A DNA stretch of 20,834 nt from Promethearchaeota archaeon (GCA_016839905.1 JAEOTJ010000186.1:1-20834); one strand, 5' to 3'; positions 1 to 7,289 are shown, counted from the stretch's first letter. A program made the numbers and translations. Notes: generated by a model from the letters alone, not told the origin.

Positions 1-210
1 GAGATAAAAGGGGAAATGAGCGAGGAGAAAAAAGAAGAACTGAGTGAGGAGATAAAAGGGGAAATGAGCGAGGAGAAAAAAGAAGAACTGAGCGGGGAGA
101 TGGAATGGGGTCTAAGCGAGGAGATAGAAGGGGAAATGAGCGAGGAGATAGAATGGCTACTGAGCGAGGAGAAAAAAGGGAAACAGAGTGAGAAAAAAAA
201 GGGTAACTGA
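1..210 (+). CDS. C-terminal end of a charged repeat protein (partial, uncertain)
   Basis: The frame beginning at base 1 is open from the window edge to a TGA at 208-210, so any gene here starts outside the window. It encodes an eight-residue repeat of the type S-E-E-K/I-K-x-E-L/M, rich in Glu and Lys. The 24-bp DNA repeat keeps the frame. The other two forward frames meet stops inside the repeat units, and the last units lose the period where the frame ends, which mildly favours real coding. A T-run follows on the same strand, as expected of a transcript end. No function can be assigned; charged repeats like these usually form helical or disordered tails. It could equally be a non-coding minisatellite, since the reverse strand is also largely open because of its composition. 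Confidence 0.35.
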   Translation, partial: EIKGEMSEEKKEELSEEIKGEMSEEKKEELSGEMEWGLSEEIEGEMSEEIEWLLSEEKKGKQSEKKKGN

Positions 211-232
211 GCGAGGAGAAAAAAAGGAAAAA
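1..232. repeat. 24-bp tandem repeat array, about ten units
   Basis: Units begin GAGCGAGGAGA or a close variant and repeat every 24 bases, with starts at 18, 42, 66, 90, 114, 138, 162 and 186. The unit at 186 is 23 bases long and is followed by one more unit at 209. The array runs off the left edge. Two alternating subtypes are visible, one ending AAAAAAGAAGAACT and one ending TAAAAGGGGAAAT, so the original duplication unit may have been 48 bp. There are no unique spacers, so it is not a CRISPR array. Confidence 0.9.
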
Positions 233-237
233 ATCCA

Positions 238-250
238 TTTTTTTATTTTT
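238..250 (+). terminator. T-run, probable transcript end
   Basis: A T-tract interrupted by one A follows the end of the repeat array on the plus strand. Archaeal RNA polymerase terminates at such T-runs. It would end a transcript coming from the repeat-coding frame. This is inference from composition only. Confidence 0.35.
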
Positions 251-389
251 CAATACTATTAACTTAAAAACTAAATCCGAACTATTGGAACGATTTTAAT
301 ATATAATACTAAAATATATTAACTTAAGATGTTATTTTAATTTAGAATTATATAACTTTTTATGAATAAGAAAATAGGGAAAACCTCTA

Positions 390-860
390 TTGAGTGAATA
401 TTCTGATATTGAATTTAAATTAATTAAAACCATTGTCATTTGTAAAAATACTGGTGAATTTTTAGTGGATCTTATTTTAGATTCAGAAATTAATACGATA
501 ATGATTTCATCATTCGTTTCAGCATTAGCAATGTTTGGCAAAGAAAACATGGGAAAAATTGAGGAAATAAGCGTAAAAGGATTGGAAGTTGAGATGATAA
601 TAGTATCCAAACATGACCTAATTTTAATTACATTAATGGATCGCGATTTCTATAAGGATATAATTCGAGAGAGGGGAGAAAAAATTTTAGATTTATTTCA
701 TCAGATGTATAAAAATAACCTTGATGATTGTTCGGATATTGAAAAATTTTCAGATTTTAGAGCTGTTCTTACTTCAGAATTACAGACATGCTTGGATCAG
801 ATGAAAGAATTAGAAGAAAAAAGAGATATATTAAGATCTGGATTGGAATATAAAGAATAA
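390..860 (+). CDS. Longin/roadblock-like small protein
   Basis: The 156-residue protein starts at TTG 390, with AGGGA at 376-380 as a reasonable ribosome site; no ATG lies in frame upstream. Residues 10-110 show a strand-strand-helix-strands-helix order. There is a turn at G22-E23, a Ser/Ala/Phe-rich helix at 38-54 (ISSFVSALAMFG), strands through 58-82, then D84-R85-D86-F87 leading into an amphipathic helix. This order resembles longin or roadblock domains, which in eukaryotes and Asgard archaea serve as platforms for small GTPases. The final 40 residues are a charged helix. No catalytic motif is visible. The helix signature resembles the N-domain of the protein at 4349-5083 (SGFFSAINSF). The fold is inferred by eye; family membership is moderately likely and the partner is unknown. 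Confidence 0.5.
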   Translation: MSEYSDIEFKLIKTIVICKNTGEFLVDLILDSEINTIMISSFVSALAMFGKENMGKIEEISVKGLEVEMIIVSKHDLILITLMDRDFYKDIIRERGEKILDLFHQMYKNNLDDCSDIEKFSDFRAVLTSELQTCLDQMKELEEKRDILRSGLEYKE

Positions 861-1041
861 AATCTTAAATTCTTAATTAATTATTTTTTCTAATTTATTC
901 AAAATTTATAATGTTTTTAAAGATAAATTTCTAAATTTAATAATAGAAGGCTTTTTATTACATTGTCTTAAGTGTAGAATATATTTAACAATTCAATATT
1001 GATATTGAAGTCCTTTTCCCTAGCTTCTACTTGATCTAGAA

Positions 1042-1053
1042 AGATTTAAATAT
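1042..1053 (+). promoter_or_regulatory. Candidate TATA box for the PH-XRE gene
   Basis: AGATTTAAATAT preceded by GAA resembles an archaeal BRE/TATA pair. Transcription would start about 25 bases downstream, leaving a long leader ahead of the ATG at 1174. The nearer AT-rich element at about 1136-1149 is an alternative. Confidence 0.3.
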
Positions 1054-1160
1054 GAATGTAAACTATATTTACTTGAAGATGAGTTTTTATCTTCTTTTTA
1101 ATTTAATAACATTTTAACAGAAGAATTGAGTAATAAAATATATTTTACATTTTAAAAAAA

Positions 1161-1166
1161 AGGAGG
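1161..1166 (+). promoter_or_regulatory. Strong Shine-Dalgarno sequence (AGGAGG)
   Basis: A perfect AGGAGG sits seven bases before ATG 1174. Most other genes in this window show only weak or no ribosome sites, so this one suggests efficient translation and fixes the start. Confidence 0.85.
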
Positions 1167-1173
1167 AAAAAAA

Positions 1174-2037
1174 ATGAGCAAAGAAAAAAAAACTTATGAA
1201 GGAAATATCTCAAGCGATTATAGAAATAAGGAATTACTAAAGATGAACATAATTTTAGGGTTAATAGCTTTTGGAATAATCCTTATATCGTGGTTAGCTC
1301 TTATTATTTTTGACCCTATGAAGGAAATAATTCGACCTACTGGAAAGATACCTGAATTAGCTATTCAGATTCTCATTGGAATAATCATATTTGCAATAAT
1401 AATTCCATATACAATAATTAACTTGATTGTATTTTTTTATTTATCAGCATATGTCAGGAGATTCTCTTACCATATTTCCGATGACCATATTCTCGTTAAT
1501 CATGGAGTTTTTACTAGGACGGTCTCCGCAATTCCATATACACGCATTCAAAACATCAATATTGTAAATGGTGTGTTTGACAGGATGTTTAAGACATTTA
1601 CGGTGAAGATCGAGACGGCGGGTTCTAGTGCTGCTGCTGCTAGCGCCCAAGGCGGACTTGTTCGACCTGAGGGATACGTCCCTGGTTTGAAAGACCCACA
1701 CATCATTGAAAAGAAAATCAAGGAGATGATGACAAAATATTCCGCTGTTCCTAGCGGTTTAGAAGATAAAGTCTTTAAACCTGAAGAATTAGCGTTTGAT
1801 AACTTCATTAGCTACATCCTTTCAAAGATGCGAGAAGGAGAGAAATTAAAAACTACTATAACTGAATTGAGGGAAAAAGCAGGTATATCTGCACCACAAT
1901 TAGCTGAAAAGGTCGGAGTTCCGATTCAGACAATAGAATATTTAGAAGAGGGTCGATATAATCCCAGCTTGGCATTAGCATATAAAATTGCTGATATCTT
2001 AAACAGTAGAATCGAAGATCTCTTTAAATTAAATTAA
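1174..2037 (+). CDS. Membrane protein with bacterial-type PH domain (DUF304/YdbT-like) fused to XRE helix-turn-helix
   Basis: This 287-residue protein has two hydrophobic membrane segments at about 24-46 and 62-90. A bPH2-like domain follows at about 92-190, shown by Y99-H-I-S-D-D-H, the G111-V-F turn, the I120-P-Y-x-R-I-Q-N segment and F139-x-x-F-T-V-x-I-E-T-A-G, all typical of DUF304 proteins. A linker at about 149-172 is rich in Ala, Gly and Ser, and ends in P-G-L-K-D-P. Residues 225-284 form an XRE/HTH_3 domain (L-R-E-K-A-G-I-S-A-P-Q-L-A-E-K-V-G-V, then Y-N-P-S-L). A DNA-binding domain on the cytosolic side of a PH-bearing membrane anchor suggests a membrane-tethered regulator; that role is inference. 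The next gene encodes a related soluble XRE protein in the same direction. Both domain assignments are strong. Confidence 0.85.
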   Translation: MSKEKKTYEGNISSDYRNKELLKMNIILGLIAFGIILISWLALIIFDPMKEIIRPTGKIPELAIQILIGIIIFAIIIPYTIINLIVFFYLSAYVRRFSYHISDDHILVNHGVFTRTVSAIPYTRIQNINIVNGVFDRMFKTFTVKIETAGSSAAAASAQGGLVRPEGYVPGLKDPHIIEKKIKEMMTKYSAVPSGLEDKVFKPEELAFDNFISYILSKMREGEKLKTTITELREKAGISAPQLAEKVGVPIQTIEYLEEGRYNPSLALAYKIADILNSRIEDLFKLN

Positions 2038-2100
2038 GTTTTAATTAAAAAAATATTTTTTTATATATTTTTAAAAAAAAAAGGTTTTTGTGAGAAATAT

Positions 2101-2508
2101 TTGAAATTTAAGAAAAAAGTTGCGACCAAGATTAAGAAAATTCGGGAAGAATTAGGCTTAACCCAGCAGGAGCTGGCAAAAAATGTAGGTGTTTCTCGCC
2201 AAACGATATATTACTTGGAAAAGAACAAGTATAATCCATCTCTCACAATATCATTTAAAATAATGAAGATTTTAAATAAACCTTTTGATGAAATCTTTTT
2301 TCAGGAGCCCATAATCAAGGGGGTGATTGAAAACTTATCTTTAAAAGAAGTAAAAGAGATTGCCGAAAAAATTGGCATTCCATATGAGAAGATAGTATCT
2401 TTAAGTGAAATGGATGATAAAGACCTAGAAAAAAAATTTAATAAAAAGGTATTAGAAGAGATATCTAAAGCATTAGGAGTAAAATTCGAGGAACTTTTTG
2501 AAGAATAA
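2101..2508 (+). CDS. XRE-family transcriptional regulator (YgzD-like)
   Basis: The 135-residue protein starts at TTG 2101; a GTG a little upstream is blocked by a stop. Residues 5-64 form a complete five-helix HTH domain (I-R-E-E-L-G-L-T-Q-Q-E-L-A, recognition helix V-S-R-Q-T-I-Y-Y-L-E, then K-Y-N-P-S-L). The remaining 70 residues contain a linker and a second short motif at 115-135 (E-E-I-S-K-A-L-G-V-K-F-E-E-L-F) that echoes the last helix and tail of an HTH domain. That may be a decayed second copy or a dimerisation piece. It follows the PH-XRE gene by 63 bases, and the two recognition helices are alike (R-Q-T-I-Y-Y-L-E against I-Q-T-I-E-Y-L-E). They may therefore bind similar sites or form mixed dimers. 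Target genes are unknown. Confidence 0.85.
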   Translation: MKFKKKVATKIKKIREELGLTQQELAKNVGVSRQTIYYLEKNKYNPSLTISFKIMKILNKPFDEIFFQEPIIKGVIENLSLKEVKEIAEKIGIPYEKIVSLSEMDDKDLEKKFNKKVLEEISKALGVKFEELFEE

Positions 2509-2538
2509 CCTGTTTTTAAATAGACCTATAAAAAAATC

Positions 2539-3399
2539 TTATTGTTTATTCTTTAAGAAAGTACCATCCTGATATTCCCGAAAAGCAAGATTGAGTTCTT
2601 CTTCTGTATTCATGACAATTGGACCTCGCCACGCAACGGATTCCCTAAGGGGTTTTCCAGATATAAGGAGGAATCTAACTTTTTCGGTACCAGTGCTAAT
2701 CAATATCTCATCGCCATCTTTGAAAATAATAAGATTTTCCTTCCCAATTAATTTTTCTTTTTTATCATCAAAATAGCTTTCCCCTTCAATCACATAAGCA
2801 AAAACATTATGACCCTTTTTAATCGGTTGAGTAAAAGTTGCTTTTGGCTTTATTGTAATATCGAAGTATTGAGGTTCAGTTACGATATCTTGCACTGGTC
2901 CTTTCACTCCATTTACTTCTCCACAGACTACTTTCGCAGTGACATTTCCATTCACGGTTACCTCTGGAATTTCGCTTTTTTTCACATCACGATACCTTGG
3001 GTCCATCATTTTATATAATGCCGGAAGATTTGCCCATAATTGGAAACCCCATAAGAGAGTGTCATCTTTACTAAATTTAGGCATTTCTTGATGAATAATA
3101 CCTGAACCGGCTGTCATCCACTGAACATCCCCTGCTTGAATAATACCTCCATTTCCTAAACTATCCCCATGCTCCACTTTTCCATGAAGCATGTATGTAA
3201 TGGTCTCTATACCTCTATGTGGATGCCAAGGAAACCCAGCAATATAATCATTAGGATTATCGGAATGGAAATCATCAAGGAGTAAAAAAGGATCCAACCA
3301 AGGATCTGCATAGCCAAAGGCTCGCTTTAAACGAACACCAGCTCCCTCCATAGTGGATCTGCTTTTTATAGTAAGTCTAATTTTTCGAATTTCATTCAT
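2539..3399 (-). CDS. Pirin-family cupin protein
   Basis: This 286-residue protein has the length and two-cupin layout of pirins. The metal site is visible in the first cupin: H59 and H61 in F-P-W-H-P-H-R-G, and H103 and E105 in S-G-I-I-H-Q-E, matching the His/His/His/Glu set that binds iron in pirin. The flanking motif E-H-x-D-S-L-G-N-x-G is also conserved. Some pirins act as quercetin dioxygenases and others as metal-dependent cofactors of regulators or enzymes; the sequence does not tell which applies. The second cupin covers about 175-275 and lacks an obvious metal site, as is usual. The gene converges with the XRE gene and follows the nucleotidyltransferase gene on the same strand after 68 bases, so shared transcription is possible. 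Confidence 0.92.
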   Translation of the reverse strand: MNEIRKIRLTIKSRSTMEGAGVRLKRAFGYADPWLDPFLLLDDFHSDNPNDYIAGFPWHPHRGIETITYMLHGKVEHGDSLGNGGIIQAGDVQWMTAGSGIIHQEMPKFSKDDTLLWGFQLWANLPALYKMMDPRYRDVKKSEIPEVTVNGNVTAKVVCGEVNGVKGPVQDIVTEPQYFDITIKPKATFTQPIKKGHNVFAYVIEGESYFDDKKEKLIGKENLIIFKDGDEILISTGTEKVRFLLISGKPLRESVAWRGPIVMNTEEELNLAFREYQDGTFLKNKQ

Positions 3400-3467
3400 A
3401 ACAAGAGTAAAAATAAATTTAAAAAATAAAAATATACTCCTTATAAATCATAGAGTAAGAACCAATA

Positions 3468-4211
3468 TTACTTATACAACTCTTCTAACCATTTATCATC
3501 TCTTATCAAATTCTCATAGACTTCCTTGTCTCCAAAATCGCCTCGAAATTGATTTTTTTCCATTTTAATGACTCTTACTTTCCAATTTCTTTCTTTAATC
3601 CCAAATCTTATCGCATCGGGTATTTCAATTTCACCTCGTTTAGAAGGCTTTATCATTTTTAAAAGCTCAAAAATCTCTTTAGAGAAGATAAAAATACCTG
3701 AATTGTTTAAGTTTGAAGTTTGTGCGCCTTTAGGAGGTTTTTCAACCATTTCAATGCAATAATTACCTTCACAATGAATTTCACATCCTCTATGGAGGTC
3801 TTCTAAGTAATTTGATACTAATATAAAATCTTCATTTTCTTGTTGATGAACTTGATAAACGTTCTTATAAATCTTGTAAGGAACTAAAATATCCCCCCAA
3901 GATAATAAAAAATGGTTATTTTCAATAGAATCCTCGCATAATAATAAAGCACCTCCAGTGCCGTTCAATTCCTCTTGTTCAATGTATTGAATATTAATAC
4001 TCCATTTGAAACCATCTTGAAAGTAATCAATTATTTGTTCTTTACGATAACCGACCACGATAATAAAATCCTTAATGCCAGTATTAATAATTCCATTTAT
4101 TATGTATTCTAATAAGGGTTTTCTATGAACGGGAATCATGGTCTTTTGGTAAGTATCCGTGTATGGTTTCATGCGCTTTCCTAAACCAGCACATAATATG
4201 ATTGCCTTCAG
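3468..4211 (-). CDS. Sugar-phosphate nucleotidyltransferase, CTG start
   Basis: The enzyme would join a sugar phosphate to an NTP to give an NDP-sugar. The first ATG (codon 4172-4170) leaves out the nucleotide-binding signature. Reading upstream in frame adds 13 codons from CTG at 4211-4209, giving M-K-A-I-I-L-C-A-G-L-G-K-R before M-K-P-Y-T. This completes the family motif L-x-A-G-x-G-x-R-x-x-P-x-T. In-frame TGA-TAA stops lie directly upstream with only ATA and CTG in between, so the start must be CTG or ATA. Other family features are K-T-M-I-P-V, G-T-G-G-A and the metal-binding W-G-D. At 247 residues it lacks a C-terminal left-handed helix domain, so it is the short single-domain type. The substrate is unknown. 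It may pair with the GHMP kinase at 5088-6032. Confidence 0.87.
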   Translation of the reverse strand: MKAIILCAGLGKRMKPYTDTYQKTMIPVHRKPLLEYIINGIINTGIKDFIIVVGYRKEQIIDYFQDGFKWSINIQYIEQEELNGTGGALLLCEDSIENNHFLLSWGDILVPYKIYKNVYQVHQQENEDFILVSNYLEDLHRGCEIHCEGNYCIEMVEKPPKGAQTSNLNNSGIFIFSKEIFELLKMIKPSKRGEIEIPDAIRFGIKERNWKVRVIKMEKNQFRGDFGDKEVYENLIRDDKWLEELYK

Positions 4212-4312
4212 TATTTATCAACTCTAAATATAAATATTATCTTCGTATTATATTTTTATTTTAATTAATATACATAGATAATATTGATTTAATGGATTAT
4301 TGTTTTATTACA

Positions 4313-4328
4313 CTTAAAAATATTTAAA
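4313..4328 (+). promoter_or_regulatory. Candidate TATA box, leaderless start
   Basis: CTTAAAAATATTTAAA is centred about 28 bases before ATG 4349. That spacing would place transcription initiation at or just before the start codon. No Shine-Dalgarno sequence is present, which fits a leaderless mRNA. Confidence 0.35.
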
Positions 4329-4348
4329 AAAAGAAATATTGAACCGAT

Positions 4349-5083
4349 ATGATTAGGGACGTTATTATTATTAAGGACGGCTTACCATTATTATCCAAGA
4401 ATTTTTCCAATTCAGGAACTATTTTTTCTCAAGGTGAAAGCCTCCTGATGATGTCCGGCTTTTTTTCCGCAATAAATTCTTTTTCAGATCAATTTGAGAA
4501 ATTAGGAACTGTTAGTGAATTAAGATTATCCAAGAACGATTTGAAATTATCATTCTTAAGAGATCGCAATTTACCTAATCTGACATACCTAGCAACATTT
4601 GACGAGACTTCCAAAGGGGTTAATGTACAAAGAGCTTTGAGAAAAATATCTCGAAACTTTCTACAAAAATATAATGCAAATCAAATTTTAAACTGGCGTG
4701 GCAGAAAGGATAAATTCAAAGATTTTGAAGAAGATATAGAGAAATTTGTAGATGATGAGAAAAAAGAGAAAGAAATCGAATTTAAAGAAAAAGTAGTAGA
4801 TTTATTTAAAAACATAGAAGAAAAGATAACTGAAGATAAAAATTCATCTATAAAAAAAGAAGATATCAATATACCAGACTATTATAATCATGTGCCCGCT
4901 TCAAAAATCTCTAAAAACGTTAATCCAAGTTATTATTTAACTAGTAAAAAATCAATTAAAATCTTTAAAGAAATTGATGGAGAGAAGTCAATTGATAAAA
5001 TTTCAAACCTATTAAGCTTAAATCAAAAAGAAGTTTATAATATTTGCAAAAATCTCGTAAAATTAGGATTTATTGCATTATAG
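4349..5083 (+). CDS. Longin/roadblock-like domain fused to winged helix
   Basis: The 244-residue protein has three parts. Residues 1-108 look like a longin/roadblock fold: strands at 3-20 around the G11-L-P turn, a helix at 32-50 (LLMMSGFFSAINSF), further strands at 53-84 including R71-D-R-N, and a helix at 91-108. Residues 115-172 are a highly charged Lys/Glu linker, probably helical or flexible. Residues about 197-243 look like a winged helix (S-K-K-S-I-K-I-F-K-E-I-D-G-E-K-S-I-D-K-I, then V-Y-N-I-C-K-N-L-V-K-L-G-F-I). Such a join could couple a GTPase or membrane signal to DNA binding, but the winged helix might instead bind protein. The gene converges with the GHMP kinase gene with four bases between stops. 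Both domain calls are made by eye. Confidence 0.5.
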   Translation: MIRDVIIIKDGLPLLSKNFSNSGTIFSQGESLLMMSGFFSAINSFSDQFEKLGTVSELRLSKNDLKLSFLRDRNLPNLTYLATFDETSKGVNVQRALRKISRNFLQKYNANQILNWRGRKDKFKDFEEDIEKFVDDEKKEKEIEFKEKVVDLFKNIEEKITEDKNSSIKKEDINIPDYYNHVPASKISKNVNPSYYLTSKKSIKIFKEIDGEKSIDKISNLLSLNQKEVYNICKNLVKLGFIAL

Positions 5084-5087
5084 CAAC

Positions 5088-6032
5088 TTAATACCTAAAA
5101 ATATCAAAAATCCACGCTCGCCCTCCCGTGTCCTCTATAGCTTGAGCGACTTCCTTTTGTTTACCAGGCGCAATTGCTAACATGCAACCGCCTCCGCCAG
5201 CGCCCATTTGCTTAGCTCCTAAAGCACCAGCGCCTTTAGAAGCTTCACATAATTGTAATAATTTCTCCGTTTCTGCTTTTAAAATAATTTCTTGTTCTTG
5301 ATGTTTATCCATCAATTCACCTAATTTTTTGAAGTTTTCGCTCAATAGAGCTTCTCTTGCTTGATAAACGCAATCCTCAATTACTTTAAATGCTCCTAAG
5401 GTTTTAGGATCATTCTCATTTATCTGTTTTTTTATACGATTTAATATGGAATAGGCTTTTCTTTCTTCTTTCGAATCGCCTACGACAATAGGTAATTTTT
5501 TTATATCTAAAGGTTCTACGCTAGCATTTTCATCTGTATGAATAAATACAATACCTCCAAATGCCTCAGTGTACTGGTCTAACCTCCCACATTGAATTCC
5601 AAGGTCTTGATTCTCCCCTAAATACGCTAGTTCTGCAATTTCTATAGTTGAGAGATTTAAATCGAGAGCTTGGTTTAAGGTTTTAATAAAACCAATCGAT
5701 ATTGCTGCGGATGTAGATAATCCAGCTCCGATTGGAATATCGGAAATGACTTCCATATAAAAACCTTTTTTTATATGCTCTTTTAACCTCTCGTATAGAA
5801 CGCTCCAATATGCTAAATGGATATTACGAGGAGGAGACTCACCTAATTTAAAGATTACCCTTTCTTTAGTATCGTGGCTATAGAATTCAATCGTATTATC
5901 TGCTCTTTCTTCATAGTTAACTGTCATCATTAAGTTTATTGCCATTCCTATAACAGGTTTACCAAGAAGATCGACCTTATCACCCATCAAACAGATTCGT
6001 CCGGGAATTTGGACGGAGACTTTATCTTTCAT
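5088..6032 (-). CDS. GHMP-family kinase (probable sugar kinase)
   Basis: This ATP-dependent small-molecule kinase of 314 residues shows all three GHMP motifs: P10-G-R-I-C-L-M-G-D near the start, P100-I-G-A-G-L-S-T-S-A-A for ATP phosphate binding, and M-G-A-G-G-G-G at about 276-282 near the C-terminus. D152 in G-R-L-D-Q-Y-T is the likely catalytic Asp (family pattern G-x-x-D-Q). The first motif has D18-K-V-D where galactokinases carry G-E-H-T-D. The overall layout resembles glucuronokinase, heptose kinase and mevalonate kinase relatives, so the substrate is open. It lies 12 bases after the small basic protein gene and is probably co-transcribed with it. The nearby nucleotidyltransferase suggests the product could be a sugar 1-phosphate. 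Confidence 0.85.
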   Translation of the reverse strand: MKDKVSVQIPGRICLMGDKVDLLGKPVIGMAINLMMTVNYEERADNTIEFYSHDTKERVIFKLGESPPRNIHLAYWSVLYERLKEHIKKGFYMEVISDIPIGAGLSTSAAISIGFIKTLNQALDLNLSTIEIAELAYLGENQDLGIQCGRLDQYTEAFGGIVFIHTDENASVEPLDIKKLPIVVGDSKEERKAYSILNRIKKQINENDPKTLGAFKVIEDCVYQAREALLSENFKKLGELMDKHQEQEIILKAETEKLLQLCEASKGAGALGAKQMGAGGGGCMLAIAPGKQKEVAQAIEDTGGRAWIFDIFRY

Positions 6033-6044
6033 TTACTAAAAAAA

Positions 6045-6359
6045 TTATAACTTATGTTTTCTCTTTTGTAATTGTTTTTTTCTTTTCTGTTCCTTTGATA
6101 GAATAATTGCTCCTAATTCCTTTATTTGCTTCTCAGCATCTTTTTTTGCTTCAAGTTTAAAAGTTCCAGAGACTTTACTTTCTTCTACCTCACCTGTTTT
6201 AGAAATCTTCTCAAAAGCTATACTCACCTCTTCCCCTTGATTTAATGCAAGGTTTATAAAATTAACAAATCCAATATGGCGGCTAGGAGCGATAGGAAAC
6301 TTAATAACTACTTCTTTACCTTTCTTAGTCTTTGTCTTCAATTTAAGGCGTAATTTCAC
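6045..6359 (-). CDS. Small basic protein of unknown function
   Basis: The 104-residue protein begins at GTG 6359. Its first 75 residues alternate in a way that suggests a beta-rich domain (K-L-R-L-K-L-K-T-K-T-K, V-V-I-K-F-P-I, E-V-S-I-A-F-E-K-I, V-S-G-T-F-K-L), followed by a helix and a tail dense in Lys and Arg. The high basic charge would suit nucleic-acid binding, but this is only a suggestion. It precedes the GHMP kinase gene by 12 bases on the same strand, so the two are likely an operon. Upstream lies an AT-rich divergent promoter region shared with the gelsolin-like/TM gene. No family is recognised. Confidence 0.65.
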   Translation of the reverse strand: MKLRLKLKTKTKKGKEVVIKFPIAPSRHIGFVNFINLALNQGEEVSIAFEKISKTGEVEESKVSGTFKLEAKKDAEKQIKELGAIILSKEQKRKKQLQKRKHKL

Positions 6360-6420
6360 TTATTTTCAATCTCTTTTTTCAATAATATATATATTTGAAA
6401 TAATTAAATAAAAAAAATAT

Positions 6421-6453
6421 ATTATATTATAATTTACATTATATTATAATTTA
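6421..6453. repeat. 17-bp-period direct repeat in a divergent promoter region
   Basis: ATTATATTATAATTTA occurs twice, at 6421-6436 and 6438-6453, separated by one C. It sits between the divergent starts at 6359 and 6485. The copies are identical over 16 bases. They may be operator sites or TATA-like elements, or simply local slippage in AT-rich DNA. Confidence 0.75.
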
Positions 6454-6484
6454 AATCAATAATTAACAAATATAGTAATGATAC

Positions 6485-7288
6485 ATGTCATTTAAGTTAT
6501 TTCCTTATAAAATGAAAGAAGGACAGTGGTTTAAAACAAGCAATTGCTCTGAGAGTGATATCATAGTCATTGTAGATACAACAAGAGAAATGATTTGGTT
6601 TTGGGAAGGGAGCAAAAGTTCTGCTAGAAATCGAAGTAACGCTAGAGGTTTACTTGGACAACTGAAGCAGAGATATATAGTGTATAAATTTAAAAGAATT
6701 ACTAATAATTCTCCAGAAGATATACTTTTAAGTCTAGAAACTCTTAAAGAGAAAAGGTATACAGATAAAATTTCGGGTGGTAAGTATGAGTTAAAGGATT
6801 TTACTCGATTATTATTTTTCCTTAATATTATTGGAAGTATATTAGCCACGGTAACTATTGTTTACCTATGGTCATTTTTATTCTGGACTGAGACTAATAC
6901 TTATTATCCAATTGATAAAAATGATTTCCTTTTTTATATAAGTCTTTCTTCGTACTGTTTATTATCAAGTTTTATAATTTTTATTATCTCGGCATTATAT
7001 GGTCATTCTTTAAAGAAAGATAAGTTTGCTACAATAACACTTATAGCAGCGATATTTATGTTTACAGCATTTTTTATAATCTTTATTTGGGATAATATGT
7101 TTATTTATATAAAACTAGAAAAAGAATTTCTAATTAGAAGGGATGTTTTACTATTATTTGTACTATGTTTAGAATTCCTAATCATTCCTGGAACAGTTTT
7201 AGGCATAATAATGGGAATATCAGGAGGGAAAAACATCAGTAGTGAGGAAAAAGTCGAAGAAGTAGAAAAAAAACAAATTACTAAGTAA
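6485..7288 (+). CDS. Candidate gelsolin-like domain with four-helix membrane anchor
   Basis: The 267-residue protein starts at ATG 6485; an ATG six bases earlier meets a stop quickly. Residues about 20-90 resemble a gelsolin/ADF-H repeat: S-D-I-I-V-I-V-D-T-T-R-E-M-I-W-F-W-E-G-S-K-S-S, then a helix (A-R-N-R-S-N-A-R-G-L-L-G-Q-L-K) and a strand Y-I-V-Y-K-F-K-R-I. The D-x-x-x-x-D...I-W-x-W-x-G-x-x-S pattern is the usual gelsolin core. Four hydrophobic helices follow at about 109-134, 148-172, 182-206 and 220-246, then a Glu/Lys-rich tail. If correct, the soluble domain would place an actin-binding module at the membrane. The call rests on motif shape only. The stop and the start of the phosphatidyltransferase gene are one base apart, so they are co-transcribed. 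Confidence 0.55.
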   Translation: MSFKLFPYKMKEGQWFKTSNCSESDIIVIVDTTREMIWFWEGSKSSARNRSNARGLLGQLKQRYIVYKFKRITNNSPEDILLSLETLKEKRYTDKISGGKYELKDFTRLLFFLNIIGSILATVTIVYLWSFLFWTETNTYYPIDKNDFLFYISLSSYCLLSSFIIFIISALYGHSLKKDKFATITLIAAIFMFTAFFIIFIWDNMFIYIKLEKEFLIRRDVLLLFVLCLEFLIIPGTVLGIIMGISGGKNISSEEKVEEVEKKQITK

Positions 7289-7289
7289 A

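Larger units (their letters stand above)
861..1173. other. AT-rich intergenic region before the PH-XRE gene
   Basis: These 313 bases contain no convincing ORF or tRNA. They hold a TATA-like sequence GATTTAAATATG near 1043-1054, which has the look of an archaeal promoter and would give a leader of roughly 90-100 bases. A second AT-rich TATA candidate (AAAATATATTTTAC) lies near 1136-1149. A strong Shine-Dalgarno sequence stands at the right end. Confidence 0.5.

Noticed and set aside
1..232. Repeat array as a CRISPR
   Set aside because: Units abut directly with no unique spacers and the period is only 24 bp.
257..327. TATTAACTTAA occurring at 257-267 and 317-327
   Set aside because: An 11-base AT-rich repeat 60 bases apart is easily expected by chance in this composition, and no regulator links to it.
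1444..1808. Two minus-strand frames of about 85 codons inside the PH-XRE gene
   Set aside because: They lie opposite well-supported PH-domain coding sequence and show no family motifs; they are shadows of a locally GC-richer stretch.
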